Assembly (NCBI RefSeq): GCF_001458355.1
Contig: NZ_CYSA01000015.1
Location: 625,001 to 689,000 of the forward strand
From: Thalassovita gelatinovora
GTDB lineage: Bacteria > Pseudomonadota > Alphaproteobacteria > Rhodobacterales > Rhodobacteraceae
Direction: 5' to 3'
Length of the DNA stretch: 64,000 bases
The notes beneath the pieces were generated by a model that was given only the letters and a program-made list of their open reading frames with translations, had not been told where the DNA came from and made no database searches. This document shows, piece by piece, positions 35,499 through 45,232 of the stretch. The position numbers and the translations under genes are program-made. Position 1 is the first letter of the stretch; each line of letters begins with the position of its first letter.

Positions 35499-37988
35499 TC
35501 AATCAAGATTGCGTTCTACTTCTTCGCGCTCGAAAATCTCGATCACATCGCCGGGGCGGATGTCGTCGTAGTTTTCGAATGCCATACCGCATTCCTGACC
35601 GGACTGGACTTCTTTGACTTCGTCCTTGAAGCGTTTCAGCGTCTTCAAGTTGCCTTCGTGGATCACCACGTCGTCGCGCAGCAAGCGAACGCCTGCCGAC
35701 CGACGCGCAACGCCTTCGGTGACCAGACAACCGGCAACCTTGCCAACGCCGGAAACCTTGAACACTTCCTTGATCTGGGCATAGCCAATGAAATGTTCGC
35801 GGATTTCCGCGGACAACAGACCAGAGGCTGCCGCCTTCACATCGTCCACCAGGTCATAGATGACCGAATAGTAGCGGATTTCCACGCCCTTCTGGTTGGC
35901 CGAATTCCGTGCCGACGCATTGGCCCGCACGTTGAAGCCCATGATCGGAGCGCCCGACGCTTCGGCCAGTCCGACATCGGTTTCGGTGATCGCACCGACG
36001 CCGTAGTGCAGCACCCGCACACGGACTTCTTCGTTGCCGATCTTTTCCATCGCCTGAACGATAGCTTCGGCAGACCCCTGCACGTCGGCTTTGACCAGAA
36101 TGGGCAGTTCCTTGACGCTTTCGTCTTCCTTGGCTTTCTGCATCAACTGATCAAGCGTGGTTGCAGCACCAGCAGCAGCACGTTTGTCTTTGGCGGCGCT
36201 TTCGCGATATTCCGCGATTTCACGCGCCTGAGCTTCGGTTGACACCACGTTCAAAACGTCGCCGGCTTCCGGCGTGCCATTCAGGCCAAGAACCTCGACT
36301 GGCACCGACGGACCTGCTTCGCTCACCCGCTCGCCCTTGTCATCGACAAGCGCCCGGACACGGCCCCATTGTTCGCCCACGACAAAGATGTCGCCCTGTT
36401 TCAGAGTCCCTTTTTGCACCAGAACGGTGGCAACCGGACCACGGCCGATATCCAGCTGAGCCTCGATTACCGCGCCTTCTGCGGCACGGTCGGGATTGGC
36501 GTGCAATTCGAGGATTTCAGCCTGCAAAGCGATCGATTCCAGAAGTTCGTCCAACCCCTGACCGGTGACGGCGGACACTTCCACATCCTGAACCTCGCCC
36601 GACATTGCTTCGACGATCACTTCGTGCTGCAGCAATTCAGCCCGTACCTTGTTCGGATCGGCAGCAGGTTTGTCGCACTTGTTGATCGCCACGATCATCG
36701 GCACCTTGGCGGCCTTGGCGTGGTTGATCGCTTCGATCGTCTGCGGCATGACCGAATCATCTGCAGCCACAACCAGAACCACGATATCCGTGACCTGCGC
36801 ACCGCGCGACCGCATCGAGGTAAAGGCAGCGTGACCCGGAGTATCGAGGAAGGTCAGAGTTGACCCGCTTTCGGTTTCCACCTGATAGGCACCGATATGC
36901 TGGGTAATGCCGCCCGCTTCGCCGGAAACAACCTTGGCATTCCGGATTGCATCCAGAAGCGAGGTTTTGCCGTGGTCGACATGGCCCATGATGGTAATGA
37001 CCGGAGGACGCGGCTTCAGATCGCCTTCGTCTTCTTCCACATGCTGAATCACGTCTTCAACATCGGAATCCGATACCCGCTGAATGCGGTGACCAAATTC
37101 TTCAACGATCAATTCGGCGGTATCGGCATCAATGGGTTGGTTCTGAGTAACCATCATCCCCATCTTCATCAGCGACTTGACCACATCAGCGACGCGTTCC
37201 GCCATTCGGTTGGCCAATTCCGATACCACGATGGTTTCGGGCACACGAACGTCGCGGACAACCTTTTCGCGTTCAACCGGAGCGCCCATAGCCTTCTGCC
37301 GGGCGCGTTCCTGTTTCCGCTTCATCGCGGCCAGCGATTTCGTCCGTCCACCTTCACGCCCCGAAAGCGCCTGATTGACCGTCAGCTTGCCCGACCGACG
37401 ACCGTCATCACGGGCTTTGCTACGCGTACGATCTTCTTCGCGTTCTTTCTTGCGGTTCGGCGCAGCACCGGCAGGGGCCGCTTTTTGCGTCCGCGCGGGG
37501 CCTTTTTCTTCGGCAGGTGGTGCAGCAGCAGCCGCAGCAGCGCGCTTGGCTGCGTCTTCAGCTTCTTGCTTCTTACGGGCTTCTTCTTCGGCACGGGCTT
37601 TCAGCGCCTGTTCGCGTTCACGCTCTTCCCGTTCCTTCGCTTCGGCTTCTTCGCGACGGCGCATGCGTTCTTCTTCGCGCGCCTTTTCTTCGGCGACGCG
37701 CGTTGCAGCTTCTTCCACTTCGCGTGCTTTCGCAGCCTGCAACGCCTTCATCCGGCGTTCCATTTCCGCATCCGAAATTCCTGCCGGACGTCTGGACGGA
37801 TCACCCGCGGTCTGACCCGATTTGCCCGCGCCGGACTTTGCTGCGCCGGGTTTCGGCACCACAACGCGCTTGCGCTTGGTTTCCACCACGACGTTTTTGG
37901 TCCGCCCGTGGCTGAAGCTCTGCTTCACATTCCCCGAACGGGGCCCGCCACGTACACCCAAAGTCTTTTTACCGTCGTTGTCGCTCAT
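35499..37988 (-). CDS. infB: Translation initiation factor IF-2
   Basis: IF-2 is the GTPase that places initiator tRNA on the 30S subunit. The 829-residue product has a long charged N-terminal region (about 30-280) rich in Arg/Glu/Ala with a coiled-coil character, then the G domain with [27 protein letters not shown] and [10 protein letters not shown], and the C-terminal domains with [16 protein letters not shown] and [23 protein letters not shown] place the start at ATG 37988 ([14 protein letters not shown]) rather than 38018, which would overlap ylxR. It is the last gene of the rimP-nusA-ylxR-infB operon. Confidence 0.97.
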   Translation of the reverse strand: MSDNDGKKTLGVRGGPRSGNVKQSFSHGRTKNVVVETKRKRVVVPKPGAAKSGAGKSGQTAGDPSRRPAGISDAEMERRMKALQAAKAREVEEAATRVAEEKAREEERMRRREEAEAKEREEREREQALKARAEEEARKKQEAEDAAKRAAAAAAAPPAEEKGPARTQKAAPAGAAPNRKKEREEDRTRSKARDDGRRSGKLTVNQALSGREGGRTKSLAAMKRKQERARQKAMGAPVEREKVVRDVRVPETIVVSELANRMAERVADVVKSLMKMGMMVTQNQPIDADTAELIVEEFGHRIQRVSDSDVEDVIQHVEEDEGDLKPRPPVITIMGHVDHGKTSLLDAIRNAKVVSGEAGGITQHIGAYQVETESGSTLTFLDTPGHAAFTSMRSRGAQVTDIVVLVVAADDSVMPQTIEAINHAKAAKVPMIVAINKCDKPAADPNKVRAELLQHEVIVEAMSGEVQDVEVSAVTGQGLDELLESIALQAEILELHANPDRAAEGAVIEAQLDIGRGPVATVLVQKGTLKQGDIFVVGEQWGRVRALVDDKGERVSEAGPSVPVEVLGLNGTPEAGDVLNVVSTEAQAREIAEYRESAAKDKRAAAGAATTLDQLMQKAKEDESVKELPILVKADVQGSAEAIVQAMEKIGNEEVRVRVLHYGVGAITETDVGLAEASGAPIMGFNVRANASARNSANQKGVEIRYYSVIYDLVDDVKAAASGLLSAEIREHFIGYAQIKEVFKVSGVGKVAGCLVTEGVARRSAGVRLLRDDVVIHEGNLKTLKRFKDEVKEVQSGQECGMAFENYDDIRPGDVIEIFEREEVERNLD

Positions 37989-37998
37989 CTGGCTCTCT

Positions 37999-38619
37999 TC
38001 ATCCTTTCCGGCGGTCATCGTCGCCGCCCAGGGCTCGCATACCCTTAAGTCTTGCGGCTTCCTCTACTACACGCTGGGTCAAACCACCAGCGCCTAGCGC
38101 CACATGTATTACAGTTTGTCGCCCAAAGGACTGGCCCAGCTCATCCGCCGTTAGCCATCCAATAAACGACCCGCCATCAGGCGTGTGCAGTTTCGACTTG
38201 CCCCGACCCGACCCATCGCTGGCCTGAATCAGAACCTCGGCATAGTCCTTGACCAGCCAATCTTTGACCTTTTCGAACCCGGCAACAGCTTCGCCGCCTT
38301 TTCGCGCCAGGCTGATCAGATCAACCACCCGCCGCACAAGCGCCTGTTCCACCAGATCCGATAAATCGTCAGGAACCGTCACCTGCTGTTTGGCGGCACG
38401 GGCGAACAGCCCCTTTTTCACCGCTTTATCCAGCGCAGCACGATCCGCCGACACCCAAATACCGCGCGCCGGCAGCTTTTCCATAAGATCCGGCACGATC
38501 TGACCATCTGGCCCCACCACAAAACGGATCAGCCCAAATTTTGGCTGAACCTCGCCGGTGGCGATGCACTTGCGTTCGGAACCGTCTTCCCGGTTCTTAT
38601 TGCGTCCGCCGCGCGTCAT
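37999..38619 (-). CDS. ylxR: RNA-binding YlxR-type protein with L7Ae-like domain
   Basis: The 206-residue product combines an N-terminal YlxR (DUF448) domain, with [30 protein letters not shown] and [25 protein letters not shown], and a C-terminal ribosomal L7Ae-like region ([21 protein letters not shown] ... [12 protein letters not shown]). Both are RNA-binding types. I chose the ATG at 38619 (MTRGGRNKN), just behind the nusA stop; the 38715 start would lie inside nusA. It sits in the conserved place between nusA and infB and probably acts on ribosome assembly or transcript processing. The fusion of the two domains is usual in alphaproteobacteria. Confidence 0.88.
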   Translation of the reverse strand: MTRGGRNKNREDGSERKCIATGEVQPKFGLIRFVVGPDGQIVPDLMEKLPARGIWVSADRAALDKAVKKGLFARAAKQQVTVPDDLSDLVEQALVRRVVDLISLARKGGEAVAGFEKVKDWLVKDYAEVLIQASDGSGRGKSKLHTPDGGSFIGWLTADELGQSFGRQTVIHVALGAGGLTQRVVEEAARLKGMRALGGDDDRRKG

Positions 38620-38641
38620 CCGGTTACCCCGAGGCCTGCGA

Positions 38642-40261
38642 TCAGGCCTCGGCCTCCTCGGCGTTTTCTTCGCCTGCGGCCGCATCCTCTTCTGCCGCCA
38701 GCTCGGCAGGGTCAACCCAGCCCAGCGCGATGCGGGCGGTCATGATCATGCTCTGCGCTTCTTCCAATGACATGTCGAAAGGTTCCAACAATCCATCGTC
38801 CTTGACCCGTTCGCCATTTTCGGTGGTCCAGCCACCCGCCAGCTCCCAATCGGCACAAGTTGCGAAGTCTTCAAGCGTTTTCACGCCGTCTTCGGCCAAG
38901 GCCTGAATCATTTGGGGTGTCAGACCTTCAAAGTCAAACAGGCTGTCTTCGGCACCCAATTCACGGGCCTTTTCGATGGCTGCTTTCGCCTGTGCTTCCA
39001 AGAAGTCACGCGCACGGGCCTGCAGTTCCTGGGCGGTATCTTCGTCAACACCGTCGATCACCAGAAGTTCGTCGAGTTCAACATATGCAACTTCTTCAAG
39101 GTTGGTGAACCCTTCGGCGACCAGCAGCTGAGCAAAGAACTCATCGACGTCCAGAGTGTTGACGAAAAGCTGGGTACGTTCTTCGAATTCTTTCTGACGG
39201 CGTGCCGATTCGTCCGATTCGGTCATGATGTCGATGTCCAGACCGGTCAATTGGCTGGCCAAACGCACGTTTTGACCACGGCGACCAATGGCGAGCGAAA
39301 GCTGCTCATCCGGCACCACAACCTCGATGCGTTCGGCTTCTTCATCCAGAACAACCTTGCTGACTTCGGCAGGCTGCAGCGCGTTCACTAGGAAGGTCGG
39401 CACATCTTCGTTCCACGGGATGATGTCGATCTTTTCACCCTGCAATTCGTTCACAACGGCCTGAACCCGGCTGCCGCGCATACCGACACAGGCACCAACG
39501 GGATCAATCGAGTTATCATAGGACACCACGGCGATCTTGGCGCGCGATCCGGGATCACGGGCGACGGCCTTGATTTCGATGATACCGTCATAAATTTCCG
39601 GCACTTCCATCTTGAACAGTTCGGCCATGAATTCCGGCGCGGTGCGCGACAGGAAAATCTGCGGCCCACGGGTTTCACGGCGGACATCCTTGATGAAGCA
39701 ACGCACCCGGTCATTCGGGCGATAGCTTTCGCGGCCGATCTTTTCATTGCGGCGCAGGATACCTTCGCCACGGCCCACATCGACGATCACGTTGCCGTAT
39801 TCTTCACGCTTGACCACACCGTTGATGATGGTGCCCTTGCGATCCTGGAATTCTTCGTATTGGCGATCGCGCTCTGCTTCGCGGACTTTTTGCAAAATCA
39901 CCTGCTTGGCCGATTGCGCCGCGATCCGGCCCAGTTCAACTGGGGGCACTTCTTCTACAAGGGTATCGCCCACTTGCGGATTTTCCATGTACTGCCGCGC
40001 CTGTTCGACGGTCAGTTCGGACTGGTAATTTTCCAGATCCTCGTCTTCGACCACGGTGCGCACACGGGTAAAGGTCGCCCGGCCGGTTTTGCGATCAATC
40101 GCCACCCGAATGTCCATTTCCGCGCCGTAACGCGACTTGGCTGCACGGGCGAGCGATTCTTCCATCGCTTCAACAACCAACGACGGGTCGATCATCTTTT
40201 CGCGGGCCACGGCCTCGGCGGTTTGCAACAGCTCCAGCTGATTTGCAGAAGTGATTGCCAT
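38642..40261 (-). CDS. nusA: Transcription elongation/termination factor NusA
   Basis: NusA binds RNA polymerase and nascent RNA, affecting pausing, termination and antitermination. The 539-residue product has the N-terminal polymerase-binding domain (ITSANQLELLQTAEAVAREK), an S1 domain around GTIINGVVKREEYGNVIVDVG, KH domains (VGACVGMRGSRVQAVVNELQGEKIDI and SLAIGRRGQNVRLASQLTGLDI) and C-terminal helix-hairpin-helix repeats with an acidic tail. The ATG at 40261 has AGGAGG upstream; 40321 lies inside rimP. It lies four bases after rimP. Confidence 0.97.
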   Translation of the reverse strand: MAITSANQLELLQTAEAVAREKMIDPSLVVEAMEESLARAAKSRYGAEMDIRVAIDRKTGRATFTRVRTVVEDEDLENYQSELTVEQARQYMENPQVGDTLVEEVPPVELGRIAAQSAKQVILQKVREAERDRQYEEFQDRKGTIINGVVKREEYGNVIVDVGRGEGILRRNEKIGRESYRPNDRVRCFIKDVRRETRGPQIFLSRTAPEFMAELFKMEVPEIYDGIIEIKAVARDPGSRAKIAVVSYDNSIDPVGACVGMRGSRVQAVVNELQGEKIDIIPWNEDVPTFLVNALQPAEVSKVVLDEEAERIEVVVPDEQLSLAIGRRGQNVRLASQLTGLDIDIMTESDESARRQKEFEERTQLFVNTLDVDEFFAQLLVAEGFTNLEEVAYVELDELLVIDGVDEDTAQELQARARDFLEAQAKAAIEKARELGAEDSLFDFEGLTPQMIQALAEDGVKTLEDFATCADWELAGGWTTENGERVKDDGLLEPFDMSLEEAQSMIMTARIALGWVDPAELAAEEDAAAGEENAEEAEA

Positions 40262-40265
40262 GTCT

Positions 40266-40856
40266 TTAGTCCTCCTGAGAACCGGGTTCTTCGGTTTCAA
40301 TCTCGTCAAATGAGTCTTCATTCAAGGTGCCGGCAGCTTTGCGCTGCTTGAGCATCTCTTTAATCAGGTCTTCGGTCAGAACCAGCTTGGCATCAGATAG
40401 CCAATCAAAGTTCAACCCAACGGTCACTTCAGCGCCGTCCTGATCCAGATTGATCAGAACCTCATCGCCCTCAACACCCGCCAGCATGCCTTTGAAACGA
40501 CGTCGACCGTCGATCATTTCTGTCGTCTCGATCTTGACCTCGTAGCCTTCGAAGGTTTCGAAATCCTTCAGCCGGGTCAGCGGGCGGTCGATGCCGGGGC
40601 TGGACACTTCGAGGATATATTGATCCAGGATCGGATCCTCGACATCCAGAACCGCCGATACGGCGGTGGAAATTTTAGCGCATTCATCGACTTCGATCCC
40701 GCCTTCGGGACGTTCGGCCATGATCTGCAACGTATGCGTCTTACCACCCATCAGACGCACGCGCACCAATTCGAACCCCATGTCTTCGATCACGGGGGTA
40801 ATGATTTCGGCCAGACGGCGGTCCATCGCGGCTTTGGCTATCAGGTCGTTGGTCAT
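40266..40856 (-). CDS. rimP: Ribosome maturation factor RimP
   Basis: RimP helps mature the 30S subunit. The 196-residue product shows [60 protein letters not shown] and [18 protein letters not shown], typical of the family. I chose ATG 40856 ([11 protein letters not shown]), which has GGAAG upstream, over a TTG at 40871. A terminator-like hairpin lies 13 bases upstream, so the operon must be read through or start within it. It opens the rimP-nusA-ylxR-infB operon. Confidence 0.93.
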   Translation of the reverse strand: MTNDLIAKAAMDRRLAEIITPVIEDMGFELVRVRLMGGKTHTLQIMAERPEGGIEVDECAKISTAVSAVLDVEDPILDQYILEVSSPGIDRPLTRLKDFETFEGYEVKIETTEMIDGRRRFKGMLAGVEGDEVLINLDQDGAEVTVGLNFDWLSDAKLVLTEDLIKEMLKQRKAAGTLNEDSFDEIETEEPGSQED

Positions 40857-40869
40857 ATCTTCCAAACAC

Positions 40870-40892
40870 AAAAAAACGGGCGCGCGGCCCGT
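40870..40892 (-). terminator. Terminator-like hairpin immediately upstream of rimP
   Basis: On the minus strand ACGGGC (40892-40887) pairs with GCCCGT (40881-40876), loop CGCGC, followed by seven T (40876-40870). It ends 13 bases before the rimP ATG. It could end transcripts from the upstream pip gene, but since no promoter can fit between it and the start, it probably acts as an attenuator for the nus operon. Confidence 0.7.
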
Positions 40893-41110
40893 CGATCTTT
40901 CCCGGTGGAGCGTCAGAGGACCGACACGCCGCTGTTGAGGGGCATATACGCCGCTTTGTCAGGTAGATCAAGCCCCGGTACCGTAGCTTGATCGATTCAC
41001 CCGACAACATACGCCACCCCCCGATTTTAAAACTTGTTCATCCGAGCCTTCAGGCCTGCTCCAGCAAATCCAGGCAACGCGGAATCTTCAAAGCTGCAGA
41101 CGGCTGTTTC

Positions 41111-42094
41111 TCAGTTCAACCCGCCCTCTTCGGCGATCTGGTCCATCACCCGGACCAGTTCGGCGCTGATGCCTGGCTCTGACAGCGCGTGACCGGCGTT
41201 GCGAATCATCTTCAGATCAGCATTGGGCCAACGCTTGGCCAGCGACCAGGCTGATGTTGGCGGGCAGATCATGTCGTAGCGCCCCTGCACAATCACACCG
41301 GGGATATGGGTGATTTTTCCCATATCTTGCAAAATTTGTTCGTCCCGTTCCAAAAAGGCCGAATTGGAAAAATAGTGATTTTCCAGTCGCGCAAAAGCCC
41401 GGGCATATTCACCGGGACTGTCGCCGCCATGCCCCGTGGAATAAACTGACGCCAATGCATTTTCCCATTGCGCCCAAGCTTTGGCATATTTGGTTTCGGT
41501 CGGCAGATGACCGGAAAACAGCCGCTTGTGATAGGCGGCAATCATGTCATCTTGTTCTTCACTGGGGATCAAATCGGCGAAACGCGCCCAAGTTTCCGGC
41601 CAGAATTTACCAGCGCCGCCGCCATAGAACCAATCCAGCTCGGCCTGAGTGGCCAAGAACACGCCGCGCAGGATCAAACCCTTGATCACATCTGGATGGC
41701 TTTGGGCATAGATCAATGCCAATGTTGCCCCCCAACTGCCGCCGAAAACATACCATTCTTCGATACCCAGTTCCCGCCGGATCGTTTCAACATCCCGGAC
41801 CAGATGCCATGTTGTGTTGTTTTCAATGCTTGCATGCGGCGTGGACCGGCCACAGCCACGCTGATCGAACAGCACCACCCGAAAAACACGTGGATCGAAA
41901 TAGCGCCGCATCGCCGGGCTGCTGCCACCCCCAGGGCCACCATGAAAAACCACCACTGGCACCCCGTCTGGATTGCCAGATTGTTCCAGATAAACCTTGT
42001 GACCATCGCCCACGTCTAGCATACGCTGATCGAACGGGTCGATCGGCGGGTGCAGATAATGAACTGCGCTTTTTTGGCCCGAGAATTTGTCCAT
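41111..42094 (-). CDS. pip: Proline iminopeptidase
   Basis: The 327-residue product is an alpha/beta hydrolase that removes N-terminal proline from peptides. It shows [21 protein letters not shown] (oxyanion region), [15 protein letters not shown], the nucleophile elbow [17 protein letters not shown] (Ser of GGSWG) and a C-terminal ALSEPG after NAGH (catalytic His). I chose ATG 42094 (MDKFSGQK) with AGGA upstream rather than 42115. It is divergent from ubiG, sharing a short AT-rich promoter region. Confidence 0.93.
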   Translation of the reverse strand: MDKFSGQKSAVHYLHPPIDPFDQRMLDVGDGHKVYLEQSGNPDGVPVVVFHGGPGGGSSPAMRRYFDPRVFRVVLFDQRGCGRSTPHASIENNTTWHLVRDVETIRRELGIEEWYVFGGSWGATLALIYAQSHPDVIKGLILRGVFLATQAELDWFYGGGAGKFWPETWARFADLIPSEEQDDMIAAYHKRLFSGHLPTETKYAKAWAQWENALASVYSTGHGGDSPGEYARAFARLENHYFSNSAFLERDEQILQDMGKITHIPGVIVQGRYDMICPPTSAWSLAKRWPNADLKMIRNAGHALSEPGISAELVRVMDQIAEEGGLN

Positions 42095-42143
42095 GATCGT
42101 CCTATATAGTGGCATAGACTTAGAAGACCATATGGAGAGCAGA

Positions 42144-42890
42144 ATGCAAACCGCTCAAACCACAGTTGATCCGTCCGAAGTCGCAAAATTCGAAGCGATG
42201 GCTGCCGAATGGTGGGATCCCAAGGGCAAGTTCAAGCCACTGCATATGCTTAACCCGTGCCGACTGGACTATATCACAGGGCAGATCGCCGGGGAATTCG
42301 GCCGTGACCTGTCACAGGACCGGCCTTTCGCGGGGTTACGGTTGCTCGATATCGGTTGTGGCGGCGGATTGCTGGCCGAACCGATGGCGCGATTGGGTGC
42401 GACCGTGGTCGGTGCCGATGCGGCGGCGGGCAATATTCCGGTGGCGCAGGTACATGCCGAACAATCCGGACTCGACATTGATTATCGCAACGTCACGGCC
42501 GAAGAGCTGGCTGCGGCGGGTGAACAGTTCGACGTTGTGCTGAACATGGAAGTGGTTGAACATGTGGCCGATCCGCTGACCTATCTGACTGCCTGTCGGC
42601 AGTTACTGAAACCCGGCGGATTGATGATCTGTTCCACCCTTAACCGCAATCCCAAAAGCTTTGCCGTGGCAATCGTGGGCGCCGAATTCGTCATGCGCTG
42701 GCTGCCCAAGGGCACGCATGACTGGGCGAAATTCATCACACCGGATGAACTTTACGATCTGATCCGCAATGCCGGGCTGAATCCGGTAGATCGCAAGGGG
42801 ATGGTGTTCAACCCGATCAGCTGGCAATGGTCGATTTCGGACCGGGACCTGAGCGTGAACTACGTCACTGCCAGCATCAAACCGGGCTGA
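42144..42890 (+). CDS. ubiG: Ubiquinone biosynthesis O-methyltransferase UbiG
   Basis: UbiG makes both O-methylations of ubiquinone. The 248-residue product has SAM motif [22 protein letters not shown], motif [30 protein letters not shown], and the family N-terminal [19 protein letters not shown] and C-terminal [14 protein letters not shown]. The ATG at 42144 has GGAG six bases upstream; the earlier starts at 42087 and 42132 lack a site. It is divergent from pip. Confidence 0.95.
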   Translation: MQTAQTTVDPSEVAKFEAMAAEWWDPKGKFKPLHMLNPCRLDYITGQIAGEFGRDLSQDRPFAGLRLLDIGCGGGLLAEPMARLGATVVGADAAAGNIPVAQVHAEQSGLDIDYRNVTAEELAAAGEQFDVVLNMEVVEHVADPLTYLTACRQLLKPGGLMICSTLNRNPKSFAVAIVGAEFVMRWLPKGTHDWAKFITPDELYDLIRNAGLNPVDRKGMVFNPISWQWSISDRDLSVNYVTASIKPG

Positions 42891-42915
42891 CATGTTTCGG
42901 TTCGGGTGGTGGCCT

Positions 42916-43356
42916 TCAGCCATCCTCCAACTTGACCCGCAATTCCCGCAAGATCGGCAAGGCGGCGCGTACTTTTTCATCGCCCAATTCGCCAACGAGT
43001 TCGGAAATCATCGGTGAAATCGCCGCCAGAGCCGCATCGCGTGCCTGTTTCCCGGCCGGGCTGATCGCCACCATCTTGCGCCGCGCATCGTCCCAGTCGG
43101 GGCGGATATGAACATATCCGGCCCATTCCAGTTTTGACAACGTATTGGTCATTGCCCCACGCGTCACATGGAAACTTTTAGCCAATTGCGCGGGTGTGCG
43201 TTCATCCCCCACCCGCGCCAGATGGTTCAGCACCGAAAAATGCGAAATCTCCATCCCCTTGGGCAACACCTTGGACAGCCGGTTGCGCACCAGCTGATCA
43301 GCAGTCAACAATTCGCTGAACAACGCGATGGCAAGGGAATAGGTTTCGTCACTCAA
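42916..43356 (-). CDS. MarR-family transcriptional regulator
   Basis: The 146-residue product has the MarR winged helix layout: ISHFSVLNHLARVGDERTPAQLAKSFHVTRGAMTNTLSKLEWAGYVHIRPDWDDARRKMVAISPAG. It is a dimeric repressor or activator, often responding to phenolic or other small ligands. Its start overlaps the stop of the preceding nitrilase-like gene by four bases (ATGA at 43353-43356), so the two are coupled; the target may be that operon. Confidence 0.88.
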   Translation of the reverse strand: MSDETYSLAIALFSELLTADQLVRNRLSKVLPKGMEISHFSVLNHLARVGDERTPAQLAKSFHVTRGAMTNTLSKLEWAGYVHIRPDWDDARRKMVAISPAGKQARDAALAAISPMISELVGELGDEKVRAALPILRELRVKLEDG

Positions 43357-44186
43357 GGGCCGTCAAACTTTCGGTCATGGGTCAGCGATGGAACTTTTCG
43401 CCGGGCATCAATGACCGCCTTGGTATCAAGATCAACGAATGTCACGCAAGGCTCTGTTCCGGCGTCCACAATGACTTCACCCCAGGGCGCCACAACCAAC
43501 GAGTGGCCGTAAGTGCGGCGCGGTTGACCATTTAAAGTATCATGAGTGCCGGTCTGCGCCGGTGCCAAAACATAACACCCGGTTTCAATCGCCCGCGCCC
43601 GCAATAGCGTATGCCAATGCGCCGCGCCGGTTACCTGCGAAAAAGCGGCAGGCGCCGTCAGGATTGCCGCCCCCGCTTTGGCCAAGGCCCGATGCAGATA
43701 AGGAAAGCGAACGTCATAACAAACCGTCATGCCAACCGTGCCAAACGGCGTCGCCACACAGACCGCGCGATTACCGGGTCGATACCCGTCCGATTCGCGA
43801 TACGTCTCGGTTTCAGACACTTGCACATCGAACATGTGTATCTTGTCGTACCAACCCGCGATATTCCCACCCGGATTAATCAGAAAAGACCGGTTGGCAA
43901 ACCGCCCATCTAGATCATCCGTTTTCAGCGCCAATGATCCGATCAGGATCCAGATCCCGAACTCTTTGGCGTCCGCGCGCAGCGCCGCCAATGTCGGATC
44001 ATCATGTTGATGCTTTAACACCTTTTGTTGCTGGGACCGGCTGGAAGACAGGCAATTGGTCACCTCGGGCGTCAGCACGAAATCCGCGCCACCTTCTACT
44101 GCCTCACGCAAAAAACCGCGGGTAACAGGTAGGTTCGTTTCGGGATCGTCCGAAGCGTTCAGCTGTAGAAGTGCGGCGCGGGTCAT
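43353..44186 (-). CDS. Carbon-nitrogen hydrolase (Nit/omega-amidase type)
   Basis: The 277-residue product is a nitrilase-superfamily amidase. The catalytic triad is visible as E in FVLTPEVTN, K in AGWYDKIHMFDV and C in TVCYDVRFPYLHRAL. Other family segments are FANRSFLINPGGNI and RTYGHSLVVAPWGEVI. It most resembles Nit1/Nit2-type enzymes that hydrolyse deaminated glutathione or omega-amides. It is followed by the coupled MarR gene and preceded by grxC two bases away, which fits a thiol-related role, but this is inference. Confidence 0.88.
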   Translation of the reverse strand: MTRAALLQLNASDDPETNLPVTRGFLREAVEGGADFVLTPEVTNCLSSSRSQQQKVLKHQHDDPTLAALRADAKEFGIWILIGSLALKTDDLDGRFANRSFLINPGGNIAGWYDKIHMFDVQVSETETYRESDGYRPGNRAVCVATPFGTVGMTVCYDVRFPYLHRALAKAGAAILTAPAAFSQVTGAAHWHTLLRARAIETGCYVLAPAQTGTHDTLNGQPRRTYGHSLVVAPWGEVIVDAGTEPCVTFVDLDTKAVIDARRKVPSLTHDRKFDGP

Positions 44187-44188
44187 GC

Positions 44189-44446
44189 TCAGCCTGCCAA
44201 AAGTGGATCAAGCTGGCCTGTCCGCTCCAGATCGTACAATTCATCACACCCACCGATATGACGTTCATCGATGAAAATTTGCGGCACCGTACGGCTGCCA
44301 CCGGCGCGTTCGATCATCTTCGGTTTCAGCGCTGGATTGGTCAGCACGTTGTATTCCGTGAATTCGACGCCCTTTTCTTTCAGCAATCGTTTGGCCGCGT
44401 GGCAAAAACCGCAAAGCGGCGAGGAATAGATTTCAATGGTTGGCAT
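44189..44446 (-). CDS. grxC: Glutaredoxin 3
   Basis: The 85-residue redox protein reduces disulphides with glutathione. The active site is YSSPLCGFCHAAKRLLKEKG (CGFC instead of the common CPYC) and the C-terminal part has the conserved TVPQIFIDERHIGGCDEL (TVP and GG). The gene lies directly before the nitrilase gene and after comF in one minus-strand run. Confidence 0.93.
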   Translation of the reverse strand: MPTIEIYSSPLCGFCHAAKRLLKEKGVEFTEYNVLTNPALKPKMIERAGGSRTVPQIFIDERHIGGCDELYDLERTGQLDPLLAG

Positions 44447-44486
44447 GTGGGTCTTTCCTGAAACTGACGGATGATTTGTCCCTCAT

Positions 44487-45218
44487 TTAGGCAGCCTTGG
44501 CAACGCGCGCCAGCAACAACACGGAAACTTGCGCTGCACCTGCCGCCAAACAAGCATCGGTCGAGGCAGATAAAGTGGCACCGGTGGTCATGACATCATC
44601 AATCAGCAAAACATGCCGACCCGGAATCAAGTGCGCCCGGCGGGGGTGTCCGCGAAACGCCGATTGCATGATAGCAAAGCGCTGCTCCAACCCCTGCCCC
44701 TTGGTCGATCTGGTCGATCTGCACCGCTGCAGAAGGTCAGGACAATACTCCAGCCCCGTCAGTTGCGCGAATCGTTCGGCCAGCAAGGCCGACTGATTGA
44801 ACCGCCGCCGCATCAGGCGAAGCCAATGCAACGGCACCGGCGCGATCAACATATCGGGCGTCAGGATCGGACCCGCCACAATTTGCATCCATCGCGAAGC
44901 AGGCCGAGCGATGTCATACCTGTCCCCATGTTTCAGCGCCAACACCAACTTGCGGCCATTGTCCTGATATAGCAGTGCAGCCCGGCCCCGTGACCAGGGC
45001 CGTGGCAACCGCAAACATTCATCACACAGATCCAGCCCAATCCCCGCTTCGCCCGGCAAGGGCGCTCCGCAAGCTTCACAGCATAGCCCGCCGATGAATG
45101 GTGTATCGCGCCAACACGTTCCGCACAGTCCGTATTCGCTTTCAACGATATCCCCACAATTCAAACACCGGGGCGGATATATAACCCGCAAGACGGTTTG
45201 AAACTTCGTCCAAGCCAT
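44487..45218 (-). CDS. comF: ComF-family phosphoribosyltransferase
   Basis: The 243-residue product has an N-terminal zinc-like cluster (PRCLNCGDIVESEYGLCGTC and CCEACGAPLP ... CDECLR) followed by a phosphoribosyltransferase domain with HVLLIDDVMTTGATLSA (PRPP loop). ComF proteins are linked to DNA uptake; in alphaproteobacteria their role is unproven. I place the start at ATG 45218 (MAWTKFQTV), since the 45329 start would overlap the divergent gene. It begins the minus-strand comF-grxC-nit-marR run. Confidence 0.9.
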   Translation of the reverse strand: MAWTKFQTVLRVIYPPRCLNCGDIVESEYGLCGTCWRDTPFIGGLCCEACGAPLPGEAGIGLDLCDECLRLPRPWSRGRAALLYQDNGRKLVLALKHGDRYDIARPASRWMQIVAGPILTPDMLIAPVPLHWLRLMRRRFNQSALLAERFAQLTGLEYCPDLLQRCRSTRSTKGQGLEQRFAIMQSAFRGHPRRAHLIPGRHVLLIDDVMTTGATLSASTDACLAAGAAQVSVLLLARVAKAA

Positions 45219-45232
45219 TCTATCTACACCCC

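Noticed and set aside
36897-38048. 383-codon frame antisense to infB
   Set aside because: The Phe/Arg-rich translation mirrors the Lys/Glu/Ala-rich N-terminal region of IF-2.
40893-41110. Possible tRNA upstream of rimP, as in E. coli (metY)
   Set aside because: No cloverleaf, CCA end or T-loop sequence is visible in the gap.
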